Source: Cyclobacteriaceae bacterium (lineage in GTDB: Bacteria; Bacteroidota; Bacteroidia; Cytophagales; Cyclobacteriaceae). From it: a stretch of 32,463 nt of DNA. Position 1 is the first letter of the stretch. Each line of letters starts with the position of its first letter. Below, piece by piece: positions 15,626-23,622 of this stretch. Made by a program: the position numbers and the translations under genes. The stretch is taken from contig JAGQYM010000048.1 of the NCBI GenBank assembly GCA_020436085.1, positions 1 through 32,463 of the forward strand, given 5' to 3'. A model generated the notes under the pieces. The model was not told the DNA's origin. It was given only the letters and a program-made list of their open reading frames with translations, and made no database searches.

Positions 15626-16771
15626 TTAAATGGGCACTCCGAAGTGGAAGTTGTGAATTCCCACCTTGAAAGTAGTGCCCACTCCATACTGTGATGTCAC
15701 GTCAATATTGCCGCGCAACTTTAACATCGTTTCTTTGATTATATACAGTCCCAACCCTGCTCCCTCGCTCAGCTCAGTACCCCGATAAAACATGTTGAAT
15801 ATCTTCGGAAGGATCGATTCATGTATACCTATTCCGTTATCCTTAAAGATAATTGTAGCCTCATCCGGCAGGACACGAACCATAATTTCCAGTTCACATC
15901 TCTCCTTTTGAGGATCACAATATTTAATAGCATTCGAAAGTAAATTCGAGAAGACAACAGAAAGGCGATGGCTATCCGAAATGAACGGAACGTTGTCGCC
16001 CTCAAACCTGATCTCAATATTCAGCTTGTCAAATCCCTGCATGTATTCCAATTTTGAAACCACCCCTTTGAGCACCTTCTGGAAATCAATTCTCTCAAGG
16101 TTAAGCTCTCTCCTGGCATTTCGGGAATACTCAAGAATGTCCTTCAGCGTGCTGTCAAGCTTGTGGATACTTTCCTCCATCATCTCAAAATACTGATCGT
16201 AGATAGGATCTCTCGGTCTTCCGTCTCGCTTTGAAATATTGAGCAAACCAAGCAAACTCCTGAGTGGAGCCCGAAGATCATGTGACACGCTGTAAACGAA
16301 ACTATCCAGTTCCTGATTGATTTTGATCAGCTCTTCATTCTGAGAACGGAGTGCCAACTCGGCTTCTAGCCTATCTACTTTATGGCGCCTTTGTTGTACA
16401 GCGTTAATAATGGCAGTCGGCAGTCGTTGCAGACTTGTCTTCAAGATATAGTCATCAGCGCCCTCTTTTAAACGGGTGATGGCAAACTCTTCAGATACAC
16501 TACCTGTGACCAAAATAAATGGCACTTCTATGCCAAGTCGCCTGCAAAGCGTGAGCGCCTCCGAAGAATTAAATTGAGGAAGAGAGTGATCCGAGAGTAT
16601 CACATCAAAAGACTGCTCCCGAATGGCGCGTGTAAACTCATCCTTGGTGTCTGCCAGGAACAACTCGAAGTCAAGTCCCTCTTTACGAAGTGCACGTTCT
16701 ACCAACTCTGCATCCTCCGGAGCATCCTCTAGAAAAAGTATCTTAAGATGTGGAACTTTTTCGTCCATCAT
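15626..16771 (-). CDS. Receiver-histidine kinase hybrid (REC-HisKA-HATPase)
   Basis: This soluble 381-residue protein has an N-terminal receiver domain at about 9-125, with the acidic pair Glu15/Asp16, phospho-acceptor Asp61 in LSDHSLP, and Lys111. A helical linker follows, then a kinase core with the phospho-accepting His164 in YSVSHDLRAPLRS, the N-box Asn280 in SNLLSNAIKY, and the G-boxes DNGIGI and GAGLGLYI. No transmembrane segment or sensor domain is visible, so input must come by phosphate transfer to its receiver. Its start overlaps the stop of the preceding receiver gene by ATGA. Architecture and context suggest a downstream kinase in the same relay as the CHASE3 kinase. No DNA-binding output is encoded in the cluster. 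Confidence 0.88.
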   Translation of the reverse strand: MMDEKVPHLKILFLEDAPEDAELVERALRKEGLDFELFLADTKDEFTRAIREQSFDVILSDHSLPQFNSSEALTLCRRLGIEVPFILVTGSVSEEFAITRLKEGADDYILKTSLQRLPTAIINAVQQRRHKVDRLEAELALRSQNEELIKINQELDSFVYSVSHDLRAPLRSLLGLLNISKRDGRPRDPIYDQYFEMMEESIHKLDSTLKDILEYSRNARRELNLERIDFQKVLKGVVSKLEYMQGFDKLNIEIRFEGDNVPFISDSHRLSVVFSNLLSNAIKYCDPQKERCELEIMVRVLPDEATIIFKDNGIGIHESILPKIFNMFYRGTELSEGAGLGLYIIKETMLKLRGNIDVTSQYGVGTTFKVGIHNFHFGVPI

Positions 16772-17190
16772 TTAGGCGGTTGGTTCAACAGGAGCCAAAA
16801 CATTCCTAATTGATCGACTGCCTCCATAAACTTGTCGAACTGAACAGGCTTAACAATATAAGCGTTGACGCCCAGATTATAGGTTTCTACGATATCCCTC
16901 TCTTCTTTTGAACTCGTAAGCACGACCACGGGAATTACTTTTTTAGCAGGATCATTCTTCAACTGTTTGAGGATTTGAATGCCATCGACCTTTGGCATCT
17001 TCAGATCCAGCAATATGATTTTGGGGAAGTGATTATTATTCGGGTTGAAAAGGTATTCCAATGCCTTCTCACCATCGTTAATATGCAGCAAGCGATTTGC
17101 AAGGTTTCTTTTTTTTAGAGCCCTTATCGTAAGCTCTGCATCATCCATACTGTCTTCGATTAATAGTATCTCCACTTGTGAATCGGTCAT
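16768..17190 (-). CDS. Single-domain response regulator (Rcp1-like)
   Basis: The 140-residue protein is one receiver domain: acidic residues Glu12/Asp13 in LLIEDSMDD, phospho-acceptor Asp62 in ILLDLKMPKVDG, Thr/Ser in VVLTSSKEERD, and the conserved Lys-Pro pair in AYIVKPVQFDKF. The extra loop before the acceptor (FNPNNNHFPK) is typical of Rcp1-type regulators that pair with phytochrome-like kinases. No output domain is present. It overlaps the CHASE3 kinase gene upstream and the hybrid kinase gene downstream by ATGA, so it probably shuttles phosphate between them. Confidence 0.9.
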   Translation of the reverse strand: MTDSQVEILLIEDSMDDAELTIRALKKRNLANRLLHINDGEKALEYLFNPNNNHFPKIILLDLKMPKVDGIQILKQLKNDPAKKVIPVVVLTSSKEERDIVETYNLGVNAYIVKPVQFDKFMEAVDQLGMFWLLLNQPPK

Positions 17191-18521
17191 GTAGTTAAAC
17201 TTTTCGTATAGAAATAAAACGTGGTGCCCTCGTTGACTTTTGACTCAGCCCAGATTTCACCCCGATGCTTTGATATAATGCGATGTACCAATGCCAGTCC
17301 AACACCTGTTCCTTCAAACTCCTGATGACTATGCAACCTTTGGAATACTTTGAACAACTTGTCGCTGTACTTCATGTCAAAGCCCACACCGTTATCTTTC
17401 ACATAATAAACCCTGTTTCCTTTAATTTGTTCGCAACCAATCTCAACTCTGGGCTCTGCTGTCTTTCTCGAATATTTTATCGCGTTAGAGATAAGGTTAA
17501 TCCAAACCTGCTTTAGCATACTGAGATCACCCCTGGCGTTTTCGAGTGAGTGAATGTCCCAATGTATCGACCTGTTTTCGTGAGCAGTAAGGTCGTGGAT
17601 TACCTCTGTAACCAATTGCTGAACATCAATGTCCGAATAAGAAAGCTCCCTTCTGCCCATTCGTGAAAAATCAAGCAGATCATCGATTAACTGCCCCATT
17701 CTGCTGGCATTGTTCATCACAATTCGCAATAACCTGTTGCCCTCCTCATCGAGCTTGGCAGAATATTCTTCTTTTAGCACCTCAGTAAACCCACGAATGG
17801 ATCGTAACGGAGCTCTTAGGTCATGAGACACAGAATAGGTAAAAGATTCAAGCTCCTGGTTGATTTGTTTGGTCCTTGTTTCGGCAATCAGCCGCGCCCT
17901 GAAACTTCTGTTGATCATCAAAAACACGAGCGATATGATGATTAGATTGGATAGCATCAACAAAGAGAAAGTGAACTGAAACTCTCGCATGTCGCCAAGA
18001 CTCCTGTTTACCCGCGCTGTTAACAGACCTTTTTCCAGACGAGACATTTCCGAAATCACCTTATAAATTCTATCCGATGTCTTTTTGCTTTCAACTGAGC
18101 CCAACAACAGTTCAGCAGCTATCTTAGAATTCTTTAACGTGTCAATTATTTTTTTATGGATATTGTATTTGTTAGTACCATAAACCACAAAAGTGTCGAT
18201 CAAGGCACGTTGCTCGATATTATCAGCCGTAAGCTCCCGCAGACGATTATAGTGTTCGCGAGCCTTATCAATTTCTCTAGTATAGTTTGCCAGATATTCG
18301 CTATCACCGGTGATAACTAACTTGGAGACAAGTTCTTCAGTACGGCTGGCGTTGGAATTTACTTGTTCGATATGCTGAAGAACTTCATTGGTGTGGAGAA
18401 CAAGGGCCCGGGTGTTGATGAAGTCTTGGTTATTTTGATAGGAGAAATAGCCCAGCCAAATCAAAATAATAAGGGAGGTAACAAATCCAATTACTACTCT
18501 TTTGTCAATATAAAGTTTCAT
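17187..18521 (-). CDS. Membrane sensor histidine kinase with CHASE3-type domain
   Basis: The 444-residue kinase has a first transmembrane segment at about 9-28, a helical periplasmic region at about 30-180 that resembles CHASE3 (LVITGDSEYLANYTREIDKA), and a second membrane segment at about 184-203. The kinase core follows: His233 in YSVSHDLRAPLRSIRGF, N-box Asn346 in NLISNAIKYS, G-boxes DNGVGFD and GTGVGLALVHRI. The core is of the kind found in bacteriophytochrome-type kinases, which agrees with the Rcp1-like partner next to it. A GGAGGG lies 6 bases before the ATG at 18521, a rare clear ribosome site in this window. It is the first gene of a three-gene unit. Confidence 0.9.
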   Translation of the reverse strand: MKLYIDKRVVIGFVTSLIILIWLGYFSYQNNQDFINTRALVLHTNEVLQHIEQVNSNASRTEELVSKLVITGDSEYLANYTREIDKAREHYNRLRELTADNIEQRALIDTFVVYGTNKYNIHKKIIDTLKNSKIAAELLLGSVESKKTSDRIYKVISEMSRLEKGLLTARVNRSLGDMREFQFTFSLLMLSNLIIISLVFLMINRSFRARLIAETRTKQINQELESFTYSVSHDLRAPLRSIRGFTEVLKEEYSAKLDEEGNRLLRIVMNNASRMGQLIDDLLDFSRMGRRELSYSDIDVQQLVTEVIHDLTAHENRSIHWDIHSLENARGDLSMLKQVWINLISNAIKYSRKTAEPRVEIGCEQIKGNRVYYVKDNGVGFDMKYSDKLFKVFQRLHSHQEFEGTGVGLALVHRIISKHRGEIWAESKVNEGTTFYFYTKSLTT

Positions 18522-18574
18522 CCGATCCCTCCAGAAATCTTTAGTGGTTCTTCTGAAAGGCCTGTCTGCTCCAT
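18518..18574 (-). CDS. Possible 18-residue leader peptide before the kinase gene
   Basis: An ATG at 18574 opens a frame encoding MEQTGLSEEPLKISGGIG and ending in a TGA that overlaps the kinase start codon as ATGA, the same coupling seen at the next two junctions. The peptide is hydrophilic and matches no family I know. It could be a real upstream ORF that controls kinase translation, or chance. The kinase's own GGAGGG ribosome site lies inside it. Confidence 0.2.
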   Translation of the reverse strand: MEQTGLSEEPLKISGGIG

Positions 18575-18674
18575 CGACACACTTTCTCCTAAATTATTTC
18601 AGCCAAAAACAGAATTAAATCAAATTAGACTATAAAGAGATAGGATAGATTTGTTATGTAATAATGATGTAATA

Positions 18675-18708
18675 AAACCCATTTAATAAGTTAGAATTAA
18701 ATGGGTTT
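18675..18708 (-). terminator. Rho-independent terminator of dps
   Basis: A perfect 13-base inverted repeat: AAACCCATTTAAT at 18675-18687 and ATTAAATGGGTTT at 18696-18708, with an 8-base loop. Read on the minus strand the stem is followed by TTTTATTAC, so it terminates transcription coming from dps, whose stop is 29 bases before. On the plus strand no T-run follows. Confidence 0.8.
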
Positions 18709-18737
18709 CGGATAAATGGTATAAAAGAGGAATCAGG

Positions 18738-19214
18738 CTATTTATTGAGGAACGCTGAATACATCCATACCAACTTCTCCTGCTCGCGAATATAGTCGCT
18801 CATCAGTGCATTAGTGCCTTCATCGTTGGTATCAGCCGACATTTCCAGTAACTCTCTCTGCAGCCCGATAATGATCTGAAAAGATCCTAAAATATTCTCA
18901 ACTGCCTTTTTACCATCAGATACCTGAACACTCTCTTTCACTTTTGAGACTTTCATATAGTCCGAATATCTGTGATTTGGTGCGTGGCCAAGTGTCAAAA
19001 TCCGTTCGGCCACCTCATCGATTTTGAGTAAAAGATCATTATACAACTCCTCAAATTTTAAATGCAATTCAAAGAATTTCTCACCTTTTATATTCCAGTG
19101 ATAACCACGTGTATTTTGATAGAAGATAGAGTAGTTAGCCAGAAGCTCGTTCAGCTTTTGAGCAAGGGCCTTCGATTTGTTGGCATCAAGGCCAATAGCA
19201 TTAGTCTTGGTCAT
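18738..19214 (-). CDS. dps: Dps-family DNA-binding ferritin
   Basis: It forms a 12-subunit shell that oxidises iron with peroxide and protects DNA during starvation and oxidative stress. The ferroxidase residues are in place: His39 in GYHWNIKG, His51 and Glu55 in ELHLKFEELY, and Asp66 and Glu70 in KIDEVAERI. The length of 158 residues is normal. The N-terminal tail has several Lys residues, which could contact DNA. It is a single-gene unit: a strong hairpin terminator follows at 18675-18708 and another hairpin precedes it at 19273-19296. I saw no clear regulator site in the 90 bases upstream. Confidence 0.93.
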   Translation of the reverse strand: MTKTNAIGLDANKSKALAQKLNELLANYSIFYQNTRGYHWNIKGEKFFELHLKFEELYNDLLLKIDEVAERILTLGHAPNHRYSDYMKVSKVKESVQVSDGKKAVENILGSFQIIIGLQRELLEMSADTNDEGTNALMSDYIREQEKLVWMYSAFLNK

Positions 19215-19272
19215 AGTCTGTTAGATTAAATTGTCCAATAAAATAACATCTAAACCACAAAAAAGGTTGACA

Positions 19273-19296
19273 GATTTAGCCATCCGTTGCTAAATC
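19273..19296 (-). terminator. Terminator-like hairpin after the 7TM gene
   Basis: GATTTAGC at 19273-19280 and GCTAAATC at 19289-19296 form a perfect 8-base stem with an 8-base loop. On the minus strand a run of seven T begins 8 bases after the stem, a little far for a strong terminator. It lies between the 7TM gene and dps and would separate their transcripts. Confidence 0.5.
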
Positions 19297-19304
19297 CACA
19301 GAAT

Positions 19305-19979
19305 TTATACGAGGTCTTTTACCTTCGACATCTCGGTATTGAGAAGGCCAATAGATAAGATGACGAATAGAAGCACCACCTGCATTGGATGAACAATTCC
19401 TTTAAACGGAAGATCGGTGAAAAGTGAGATGTGGGCTATGATAAAAGTCGCACCGAACAAAATTGCCGACAAGACTATCAATACTTTACCCCATGATAAC
19501 CTCATACTGGTAGTTAGCTTGTTCCGATCCTCTGGCCTGTGCTGGGCTTGGAGCAGTGTTCTAAAGGCTAATCTCAGGTAAACAAATACATGAACGAACA
19601 GAAACTCGTAGAGGATAAAATCTACTATATCGTTGAATCGAACCAAGTCAGAAAATCTTTCAACGATGACAGCAAGGATGTAGACTACAAAAACAAGTGT
19701 GTGAACGGCTGGTCTTTTAGGTGTTGTGCCAATGAGTGCGCAAGCATAGAATAGCAAGAGTGGCCCGACTAAAAAATACAAACCACCTAGCAAATCTGGG
19801 AAAATCCGGTCGATGTGAACTGCAGTCCAATCCTGATAGATGGGTTCCGCGGTTGCAATGGATAGGAAAAGGAGATAAGCGGCTAACAATCTGTGACTCC
19901 TCCCTCTTCTTTTGTAGGTCAGAATCAAAATAAAAAGGAGAAACCCTAGTAATAACCCAAAGTACGTTATCAAAACCAT
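19305..19979 (-). CDS. Seven-helix membrane protein resembling the N-terminal half of 7TM-AraC regulators
   Basis: The 224-residue protein is almost wholly hydrophobic, with about seven membrane segments starting at MVLITYFGLLLGFLLFILIL and ending at VVLLFVILSIGLLNTE. The order and spacing, with a charged KRRGRSHRLLAAYLLFLS after segment 1 and a Phe/Leu-rich YFLVGPLLLFYAC in the middle, resemble the membrane half of Bacteroidota AraC-type regulators. In those, a cytoplasmic HTH follows the last helix. Here the frame stops 10 residues after it (MSKVKDLV), and no HTH is found before dps. It may be a free-standing sensor or a shortened gene. It is followed by a hairpin at 19273-19296. Confidence 0.65.
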   Translation of the reverse strand: MVLITYFGLLLGFLLFILILTYKRRGRSHRLLAAYLLFLSIATAEPIYQDWTAVHIDRIFPDLLGGLYFLVGPLLLFYACALIGTTPKRPAVHTLVFVVYILAVIVERFSDLVRFNDIVDFILYEFLFVHVFVYLRLAFRTLLQAQHRPEDRNKLTTSMRLSWGKVLIVLSAILFGATFIIAHISLFTDLPFKGIVHPMQVVLLFVILSIGLLNTEMSKVKDLV

Positions 19980-20040
19980 ATCTCAAGACTCACAACGACA
20001 AAAACGAAAAAGTCCCCAGCTACGTTGCACAGATAAAGCC

Positions 20041-21621
20041 CTAAGTCTTGGGTGTCACTGCCGGTGCTGACAGTGCCTCATTTACGTCTCTCCCATTCTC
20101 ATTGTGATTGACCTGATCTACCCGTTCCAATTTGTAGATATCAGTTCTGCGATCTGTAAGAGTCCTTACCGATCCTGTATAGTGAAGGTCTTTTAGAAGG
20201 TCCAGGTCAACATCAACGATCAATGTCATCTCTGTATTCGGTGTTGCTTCTGCCTTGATCGCATTGGTTGGAAAAGCAAAATCAGCTGGAGTAAAGACGG
20301 CAGATTGCGCATACTGAATATCCATGTTATGTACTTTGGGAAGATTTCCCACACATCCTGCAATTGCCACAAAGCATTCGTTTTCGATGGCTCTTGCCTG
20401 GCCACAATGTTTAACACGCGTGTAACCATTTTGAGTATCGGTTAAGAAAGGTACAAACAATATATTCATTCCTTCATCAGCCAGAATTCTCGACAGCTCC
20501 GGGAATTCAACGTCATAACAAATCAACACTCCTATCTTCCCGCAGTCCGTATCAAACGCTTTTAATGAATTGCCTCCCGCCATTCCCCACTCGAATCTTT
20601 CGCTCGGAGTCACGTGAAGCTTCTCATACATCTCCGATGTTCCATTCCTACGACAAAGCCATCCAATATTATAGAGTTTTCCATCGCGAATGATCGGCAT
20701 ACTACCGGTAATAATGTTGGCGTTATATGAAACTGCAAACTCTTTGAATTTAGCATGGAGCCTATCAGTGTAATCTACCAGCTTGCGAATTGCTTGCGCT
20801 TCCGGCACATCATTCAAAGTTGCCATCAATGGTGCATGGAAATATTCCGGGAAGAGAATAAAATCGCTTTCATATGCGGAAGCTCCGTCAACGAAAAATT
20901 CGATTTGCTCTACCAGTGCATCAAAGTCCTTAAACAATCGCATCTGCCACTGAATCAACGCCATTCTCACATTCGACTTCTTGCTGTTGAATAGTTTTCG
21001 CTTTGACTCGTAGTAGATATTGTTCCATTCTATCAAAGCAGCATACTCAAGAGATTCTTTATCTCCAGGCATGTAGCCCTTAAGAATTTTTTTTACGTGA
21101 AAATCATTCGATAACTGAAATGTCAACGTTGGGTCGTAGATCTGCTTAAGTTTAACGCGATCGATGTATTGGCGCGTATTTAATTTCTCTGCAAACTGAC
21201 TATAGTTCGGAAGGCGTCCACCTGCGATGATTGACTTAAGATTTAGCTTCTCGCAAAGTTCTTTCCGCGCGTTGTAAAGTCTTCGCGCCAGGCGCATCCC
21301 TCTAAAATCAGGATGAATGAAAATTTCAATTCCGTAAAGCACATCTCCTTTCGGATCGTGTGTTGAAAAGGAATAGTTACCAGTTATCTGTTCGTAGCTA
21401 TGGTTATCACCAAACCGGTCATAATCTACGACAATCGACAGCGCAGTTCCGACTACCTTCTTATCTACCTTAATACATATCTGGCCCTCAGGAAAAATAT
21501 CGATCAATTTCTGAATATGATATTCCTTCCAGTAGGCACCCCAAGCTTCGTAGGCCTTGATCATGCTTTCCTTCAAATCCAAATAATCCGCCATCTTCAG
21601 CGCACCAATTTCTACTTTCAT
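20041..21621 (-). CDS. GNAT-nitrilase fusion (acetyltransferase plus carbon-nitrogen hydrolase)
   Basis: The 526-residue protein joins an N-terminal GNAT domain (about 5-175; loop IFIHPDFRGMRLARRLYNAR) to a C-terminal carbon-nitrogen hydrolase (about 215-500). The catalytic triad of nitrilases is visible: Glu259 in FILFPEYFHAP, Lys334 in MYEKLHVTP and Cys368 in GVLICYDVEFPEL. This fusion is known in many bacteria and is annotated as a bifunctional GNAT/amidohydrolase; the natural substrate is not established. The frame extends to 21663, but the ATG at 21621 gives MKVEIGALKMADYLDL, the usual family start. It is flanked by 170 bases upstream and 61 downstream, and looks like a separate transcription unit. 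Confidence 0.92.
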   Translation of the reverse strand: MKVEIGALKMADYLDLKESMIKAYEAWGAYWKEYHIQKLIDIFPEGQICIKVDKKVVGTALSIVVDYDRFGDNHSYEQITGNYSFSTHDPKGDVLYGIEIFIHPDFRGMRLARRLYNARKELCEKLNLKSIIAGGRLPNYSQFAEKLNTRQYIDRVKLKQIYDPTLTFQLSNDFHVKKILKGYMPGDKESLEYAALIEWNNIYYESKRKLFNSKKSNVRMALIQWQMRLFKDFDALVEQIEFFVDGASAYESDFILFPEYFHAPLMATLNDVPEAQAIRKLVDYTDRLHAKFKEFAVSYNANIITGSMPIIRDGKLYNIGWLCRRNGTSEMYEKLHVTPSERFEWGMAGGNSLKAFDTDCGKIGVLICYDVEFPELSRILADEGMNILFVPFLTDTQNGYTRVKHCGQARAIENECFVAIAGCVGNLPKVHNMDIQYAQSAVFTPADFAFPTNAIKAEATPNTEMTLIVDVDLDLLKDLHYTGSVRTLTDRRTDIYKLERVDQVNHNENGRDVNEALSAPAVTPKT

Positions 21622-21651
21622 AACTCTCTTATGTTTAGTTCTTAGACATAA

Positions 21652-21756
21652 TGCCAGCCTCAAAATTCAACAAACTTTGAGTTCACCGCGAAGGCAGTGG
21701 CGAGCGGGCAAACTGGGACTCCCGGAACCGGAATAATCCGTAAAGCCTCAATTTAA
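21652..21756 (+). pseudogene. Possible coding remnant in the gap upstream of the GNAT-nitrilase gene
   Basis: A 34-codon plus-strand stretch is open between TAA at 21649 and TAA at 21754 but has no ATG. Its translation ends in ASGQTGTPGTGIIRKASI, which reads like a real protein end. Bases 21681-21740 are 63 percent G+C, well above the surroundings. A nearby ATG at 21652 in the next frame gives MPASKFNKL before a stop, so a one-base shift could join the two. It may also be unrelated structured RNA or chance. Confidence 0.2.
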
Positions 21757-21785
21757 GCAAAAAAAGGCACTTTCCCCAGAAAATT

Positions 21786-21808
21786 CTGATCCTATTTGGT
21801 TTGATCAG
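21786..21808 (-). terminator. Weak hairpin at the mscS stop codon
   Basis: CTGATC at 21786-21791 and GATCAG at 21803-21808 can pair around an 11-base loop that contains the stop codon. On the minus strand AATTTTCT follows. The stem is only 6 bases, so it is a poor terminator candidate, but it is the only one seen after this gene. Confidence 0.25.
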
Positions 21809-22643
21809 TACGGATGTGCAAATCTCTTTGAGGAAAGGGAATAACTACACCTTCCTCTCGAAAACGCTTGTCGATTGCAAAGCGAATATCACTTTTTGTG
21901 TTCTCAATTGGAAATACATTACTACTCCAAAAAAATAATTCAAAGAGCAGTGCATTGTCACCAAAATCAACAAATCGAACAAACGCTTTTCTTTCAGGCT
22001 GATCGGTTTTGATCACATCAACGTGACCAAGAGCACATTCTAATAATATCGAACTTACTTTTTCAACATCACTTCCGTAGGCAACACCAACATTCACCTT
22101 GAATCGAGTTGGTGATGCACTGTGACTCCAGTTAATTATGCTATCGTTAATGAATTTATGATTTGGAACAATGATCACGATGCCATCTCGGGTCAATACC
22201 TTTGATGTACGAATATTGATAGCGAGTATTCTGCCAACGAGGCCGTTGATCTCTATCACGTCATCAACTTTGATCGTTCCCTCTATCAGAATGAATATCC
22301 CAGAGACCAAATCCTGAAATATCTGCTGCAGTCCAAGGCCAAGTCCAACAAGTAGAGCTGCAGAACTCGCCAGGAGCAGTGTTATTTTGAAGCCAGCTGA
22401 TTGAATCATGATAATGATGGCAATCACCCACAAAAAATATTGAATCAGCTTAATGATAGAGAATTGATGCCCTTTGTCAACACCTCTCCTGCTCAAATAG
22501 CGAGACAGCACTGCCCTTGAAATCATGACAAAGAGTTGGGTAGCTATCCCGATTGCAAGTATCAACACAACAGTCCCAACGGTAAGAGAAAAGTCAGCCC
22601 ATTTCAGAAGATTAAACTCAAATATCTCGTGAAGGCTATTCAT
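21792..22643 (-). CDS. mscS: Small-conductance mechanosensitive channel, MscS family
   Basis: The 283-residue protein has three membrane helices at about 19-45, 63-82 and 88-115, matching E. coli MscS (286). The pore helix is ASSAALLVGLGLGLQQIFQDLVSGIFIL, with the glycine/alanine packing that lines the channel. Next comes the beta domain, with VDDVIEINGLVGRILAINIRTSKVLTRDG and VPNHKFINDSIINWS, the most conserved MscS signature. The C-terminal alpha/beta domain ends at FPQRDLHIRTDQ. It opens under membrane tension to release solutes during osmotic downshock. It has 106 bases before it and is probably its own unit. Confidence 0.92.
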   Translation of the reverse strand: MNSLHEIFEFNLLKWADFSLTVGTVVLILAIGIATQLFVMISRAVLSRYLSRRGVDKGHQFSIIKLIQYFLWVIAIIIMIQSAGFKITLLLASSAALLVGLGLGLQQIFQDLVSGIFILIEGTIKVDDVIEINGLVGRILAINIRTSKVLTRDGIVIIVPNHKFINDSIINWSHSASPTRFKVNVGVAYGSDVEKVSSILLECALGHVDVIKTDQPERKAFVRFVDFGDNALLFELFFWSSNVFPIENTKSDIRFAIDKRFREEGVVIPFPQRDLHIRTDQTK

Positions 22644-22749
22644 ACCACTGGTAATAATTGTATGTATTCCAAAATCTCAACATGAATCAGATTCTTGTTA
22701 ATTTTCTCAAAACAACTCCAATCATCCATAAATTAATCAAATTGGATTT

Positions 22750-23544
22750 CTACTCAAACCCACTATTTCCTTTTGTGCGACAAGACACACCAACGCTGAT
22801 AAAATAATCTTTCCGGCCTTTGTTACTCCCATATCCACCGAGTATATCGAACTGAAGATCATTGTTGGCAAGAAAGGCAAATCCACTATCAAACCTTGTT
22901 TCAAACTTACCCGAGCCGAAGTTTCCGTAATTCTCAATAAATGCTCCCCATTTGCCAGCAAGAGGAAAACTCAAATTAACAACATAATGGCCCGTTGCCA
23001 TGTCGTCAACACCATTCCACGAGGCCCCGGTGTTTGTCACAAGAGTGATCGATTGAGTTAAATTCTGACTGGTGACAATGATAAACCTCGGAGCGAGTTT
23101 ATCGATCTCATAATCTTTAGAAAGAACAGGTACCCTAACCCTTAATTGAAATCCAACTGACGGGGTAAGACCGGATCCGGAATAGATATGGGTCCTTCCT
23201 CCCAAGTCGAATGCACTCAGGCCTGACCTTGTAGTCTCACCTCCGGAGATGCTTTGACTTTCGCTTTGGTAATCGATCAAGCTACTGATCTCAAATAACT
23301 CAGCGACTCCATATCGAATCACAGTATTGTGCAGCACACCATGCCCCCTATTGTCTGATGCCTTAATATTGTAGCTAAAATAGTCCACACCAGACTGAAC
23401 TTGGAAAATCCCTTTTCCAACACCAAATGGATCGATTGATTGGCCTGGTCGCCCGGACCTGACTGTCTCAGAATACTGTGCCCCAGCACTCTCGCTTAAT
23501 AAACTCAAGAAAATCACAAAAAAGACCAGAATCCCCCATTTCAT
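22750..23544 (-). CDS. Outer membrane protein of the MetA (phenol degradation) type
   Basis: I start the gene at the ATG at 23544, giving a clean signal peptide MKWGILVFFVIFLSLLSESAGAQ; the frame is open to 23577. The mature part (about 240 residues) reads as a beta-barrel: RPGQSIDPFGVGKGIFQVQSGVDYF at the front is typical of the Phenol_MetA_deg / transporter family of small outer membrane proteins, followed by paired amphipathic strands. The name comes from meta-pathway operons, but members are found in many contexts and their cargo is unknown. It lies 78 bases after the APC permease and near a Rieske oxygenase, which hints at uptake of an aromatic or amine substrate. Confidence 0.7.
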   Translation of the reverse strand: MKWGILVFFVIFLSLLSESAGAQYSETVRSGRPGQSIDPFGVGKGIFQVQSGVDYFSYNIKASDNRGHGVLHNTVIRYGVAELFEISSLIDYQSESQSISGGETTRSGLSAFDLGGRTHIYSGSGLTPSVGFQLRVRVPVLSKDYEIDKLAPRFIIVTSQNLTQSITLVTNTGASWNGVDDMATGHYVVNLSFPLAGKWGAFIENYGNFGSGKFETRFDSGFAFLANNDLQFDILGGYGSNKGRKDYFISVGVSCRTKGNSGFE

Positions 23545-23622
23545 TTCAAAAGATTTAGCTGATGCAGATTCAGGCATTACATTTAGACTGTGAATAAAAA
23601 AATGTTTGGAGAAAACTAGCGT

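Noticed and set aside
21656-21751. AGCCTCAA copies as target-site duplications of a small mobile element
   Set aside because: The segment between them has no terminal inverted repeats, and 8-base repeats can arise by chance.
22727-22746. TCCAAT / ATTGGA inverted repeat after the MetA-type gene as a terminator
   Set aside because: The arms are short and no T-run follows closely on the minus strand.
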